Source of the DNA: Algoriphagus lacus
GTDB taxonomy: Bacteria; Bacteroidota; Bacteroidia; Cytophagales; Cyclobacteriaceae
Length of the DNA: 64,000 bases
NCBI RefSeq assembly: GCF_003583985.1
Contig: NZ_QXML01000001.1
Coordinates: 620,001-684,000 of the forward strand
Direction of reading: 5' to 3'
Made by a program: the position numbers and the translations under genes. The notes beneath the pieces were generated by a model. The model was given only the letters and a program-made list of their open reading frames with translations, was not told the DNA's origin and did no database searches. This document shows, one piece after another, positions 61,980-64,000 of the stretch. How positions within the stretch are numbered: position 1 is the first letter of the stretch; the number at the start of each line of letters is the position of its first letter.

Positions 61980-62738
61980 ATGAACCTCAACTATAAAAAA
62001 TCCGGCTCCGGCCCACCTTTAGTCATTCTCCATGGACTTTTTGGTTCGCTGGACAACTGGTTTTCCATCGCCAAGGAACTGGTCGAGCACTACACCCTAT
62101 ACCTCATCGATCAGCGGAATCATGGGGATTCCGCGCATTCGGAAGAATGGAACTATGCCGTGATGGTGGAGGATTTAAAGGAACTTATCGATGCCGAAGG
62201 TTTGGAAAATATCTACCTTATGGGTCACTCCATGGGTGGAAAAACGGTGATGAACTTTGCAGTGAAATACCCAGAACTAGTGGAAAAATTAATTGTGGCC
62301 GATATCGCACCACGGTTTTACCCCATCCACCATCAGACAATTCTGGAGGGATTGAATTCCCTAAATCTGAAAGAAATCAAATCCCGAAAAGAAGCCGATG
62401 ATCAGTTGGCTGCTTATATTCCGGAACTCGGTGTCCGTCAGTTTTTGCTGAAAAGCCTTACTCGGGACAGTGAGGGATTTGCCTGGAAGATTAACCTGAA
62501 GGTAATCACCGAGAAGATTGAAAATGTTGGTGAAGCCTTGGCTGAGGGCGCTGTTTTCAAGGGGCCGACTCTATTTCTCGCTGGAGCCAATTCCAATTAC
62601 ATCCAGCAAAAAGACCTTCCCGATTTGGAGTCCCACTTTCCGAACTATGAACTGGAATTTATCCCTAACGCCGGCCATTGGCTCCATGCTGAGCAGCCTC
62701 ATGCGGTAGTGGAGGCAATGAGGAGATTTTTGGGGTGA
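61980..62738 (+). CDS. Alpha/beta hydrolase (YbfF-like esterase)
   Basis: A 252-residue cytoplasmic esterase. The oxyanion region is VILHGLFGSLDNW, DQRNHGDSAHS follows, the nucleophile elbow is LMGHSMGGKT (Ser about 98), and the His is in PNAGHWLHAEQP. The order and the LFGSLDNW segment are like E. coli YbfF. The natural substrate is unknown; acyl esters or acyl-CoAs are likely. Preceded by the long inverted repeat and followed by a bidirectional terminator. Confidence 0.9.
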   Translation: MNLNYKKSGSGPPLVILHGLFGSLDNWFSIAKELVEHYTLYLIDQRNHGDSAHSEEWNYAVMVEDLKELIDAEGLENIYLMGHSMGGKTVMNFAVKYPELVEKLIVADIAPRFYPIHHQTILEGLNSLNLKEIKSRKEADDQLAAYIPELGVRQFLLKSLTRDSEGFAWKINLKVITEKIENVGEALAEGAVFKGPTLFLAGANSNYIQQKDLPDLESHFPNYELEFIPNAGHWLHAEQPHAVVEAMRRFLG

Positions 62739-62745
62739 AAAAATC

Positions 62746-62777
62746 AAGGGGTGAATCTCAATCGGATTTCACCCCTT
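62746..62777. terminator. Bidirectional terminator between the esterase and amidohydrolase genes
   Basis: A 10-bp stem AAGGGGTGAA/TTCACCCCTT with a 12-base loop, flanked by A and T runs. Confidence 0.85.
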
Positions 62778-62802
62778 TTACTTTAATTCGACTGTCTACT
62801 GA

Positions 62803-64000
62803 TCACTTGACTTTCTTTCCATGCTTCATCACCATGTCCACATCCTGTAATAGGTTGATGTAGCGTAGGACATCTCCGCGCACGGCAATGATGTCGGCGT
62901 ATTTTCCTTCGGAAATTGTGCCATAGTCTTTATCCACTTTCATCGCCACGGCAGGCCAGTAAGTCGCTGCTTTGATCGTCAATAGCGGATCCATGCCGAA
63001 GTGATTGACCCAGACATCGAGTTCGTTCCAGGTACTTTGGCTGTGAAATTTCATGGGTATGCCACTGTCCGTACCCACCAACATCACCACGCCGCTTTCC
63101 TTTAATTGGGCAAACTTGCGATCCAAGGTTGGCTTCCTCACGGGAGTCAACTGGAAATAGCTCATCCGTCCTGGAAAGCGAAGGGAAGCCCGGATATCCC
63201 GAATGATCGAATCCGGCAAACCTAAGTGCCAGGAAGTATCGTCCAGCTTTTCGGGATTGTCCCGGACATATTCGTAGTTGAACAGCCCCTCTACGGTTGG
63301 GGTCCAGAAGAGTGGCCCCAAGTTCATTTTGGCTGCTCTTTCCTTCATCATTAGCATGATATCTTCGGGATATTCCGGAGCTGAACTCAGCCCTGTATGT
63401 TCAAAGTTGTCCACGCCGATCTGCAATCCGATTCGGATTTCGTCAGGCCGGTGGGAGTGACCGACGACCATTTTCCCGTACTTATGCGCTTCATCGACTA
63501 CTGCCTTGGCTTCCTCGAGGGTCATTTGATCCTGATCGATCAGCTTGATCACATCCACACCAGCGTCTATGAGTTTTTTGACTTTCGCCCGTGCATCGGC
63601 GGCCCCATTCACTCCCCAGCGGAAGGCTTCCGTGCCGGGATAGGGTGCTTTTTGGATAAATGGACCGGATACATAGATCGTCGGACCGGGGATTTCCCCT
63701 CGCTTGATCCGCTCGCGAACATTAATACTCGCTTCCAGTGGAGCACCTAAATCTCTGGCGCTGGTCACACCAGCCATCAGCAACTGATGTGCGGAGGAGG
63801 GCATGATGACTGATTCAAAGACATCGATATATGTACTGTCCCAATGCGTGTAGTCGCTGTGTCCGTTCAGCATCAGGTGCACATGCATGTCCCAGAGCCC
63901 TGGAAGTACACTCATCCCCTCGGTGGAAATGACCTCTGCACCTTCAGGAATGGCCAAGCTTCCCACTTGGCCTATGGCTTTGATTCGTTCCCCTTCAACA
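62803..64000 (-). CDS. Amidohydrolase family protein (partial, N-terminus missing)
   Basis: At least 399 residues of a metal-dependent hydrolase of the imidazolonepropionase-like type. The HxH metal site is GLWDMHVHLMLNGH. Further motifs are VDVIKLIDQDQMTLEEA, KMVVGHSHRP, and the catalytic-type Asp in VGTDSGIPMKF. A C-terminal composite beta domain (YGTISEGKYADIIAVRGD) closes the fold. The frame stays open to the right edge, so the start and any signal peptide are outside the window. It may be a peptidase or cyclic-amide hydrolase. Confidence 0.88.
   Translation of the reverse strand, partial: VEGERIKAIGQVGSLAIPEGAEVISTEGMSVLPGLWDMHVHLMLNGHSDYTHWDSTYIDVFESVIMPSSAHQLLMAGVTSARDLGAPLEASINVRERIKRGEIPGPTIYVSGPFIQKAPYPGTEAFRWGVNGAADARAKVKKLIDAGVDVIKLIDQDQMTLEEAKAVVDEAHKYGKMVVGHSHRPDEIRIGLQIGVDNFEHTGLSSAPEYPEDIMLMMKERAAKMNLGPLFWTPTVEGLFNYEYVRDNPEKLDDTSWHLGLPDSIIRDIRASLRFPGRMSYFQLTPVRKPTLDRKFAQLKESGVVMLVGTDSGIPMKFHSQSTWNELDVWVNHFGMDPLLTIKAATYWPAVAMKVDKDYGTISEGKYADIIAVRGDVLRYINLLQDVDMVMKHGKKVK

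Overview
The window reads as chromosomal DNA of a member of the Bacteroidota, most likely order Cytophagales and near Cyclobacteriaceae (Algoriphagus-like). This placement comes from gene content and style, not from a database search. It rests on DUF6787 and DUF2851 proteins, a BatD protein, an alpha-2-macroglobulin-like/TonB-plug surface protein, a dipeptidyl-peptidase IV, atpD-atpC split from the other ATP synthase genes, promoters of the TAnnTTTG type, and an almost complete lack of Shine-Dalgarno sequences. I count 62 protein genes, two of them cut by the window edges. I see no rRNA, tRNA, CRISPR array, insertion sequence or prophage.

Layout. 1-10 kb: partial Na+/solute symporter, NahK-like kinase, recG, a lysine/riboflavin stretch (lysC, ribH), a TPR membrane protein, pdhA, recF and a nucleotidyltransferase. 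10-20 kb: BatD-aroC, the serC-like/aroQ pair, two envelope proteins, and gltX followed by a 62-residue protein. 20.5-25.7 kb: a tightly coupled five-gene operon encoding an acetyl-CoA-synthetase-like ligase, 2-oxoacid dehydrogenase E1-alpha, E1-beta and E2, and a free-standing acyl carrier protein. 25.8-35 kb: serine/threonine dehydratase, a divergent peptide deformylase, an ABC-F protein, an overlapping DNA-repair/nucleoside-phosphorylase/tRNA-hydroxylase operon, a NeuD-like acetyltransferase, DUF2851 and pyrF. 35-42.5 kb: a lipid-linked glycosylation module (LPG-synthase-like membrane protein, GT2, GT39), then hpf, xer recombinase, rpsU and atpC/atpD. 42.5-52.4 kb: NlpC/P60 lipoprotein, metallo-beta-lactamase/rhodanese protein, DPP-IV peptidase, ddl and the glpD-glpK-glpF glycerol operon. 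52.4-64 kb: phosphohistidine-phosphatase-like lipoprotein, RluA-type synthase, GNAT, coaX, pyrD, ftsK-lolA, a YqeY-CvpA-PabA/TrpG operon, pdxJ, an esterase and a partial amidohydrolase.

Most of this is housekeeping sequence. The points that stand out are: (1) the ligase/E1/E2/ACP operon, which could load an acyl group made by a thiamine-diphosphate enzyme onto an ACP; (2) rpsU, which alone carries a strong Shine-Dalgarno, matching the proposed bS21 autoregulation in Bacteroidota; (3) seven genes whose -7 promoter element sits only 3-5 bases before the start codon, predicting leaderless mRNAs; and (4) a family of intergenic dyads built from short reiterated words, with one related stretch apparently inside the ABC-F coding sequence.

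Start codons were re-chosen where promoters or family starts argue for it. TTG or GTG starts are inferred for recG, aroQ, cvpA, pyrD, the LPG-synthase-like gene and the NlpC/P60 gene. Gaps between genes are all under 300 bases; the longest (20257-20555) holds the gltX promoter and short direct repeats.
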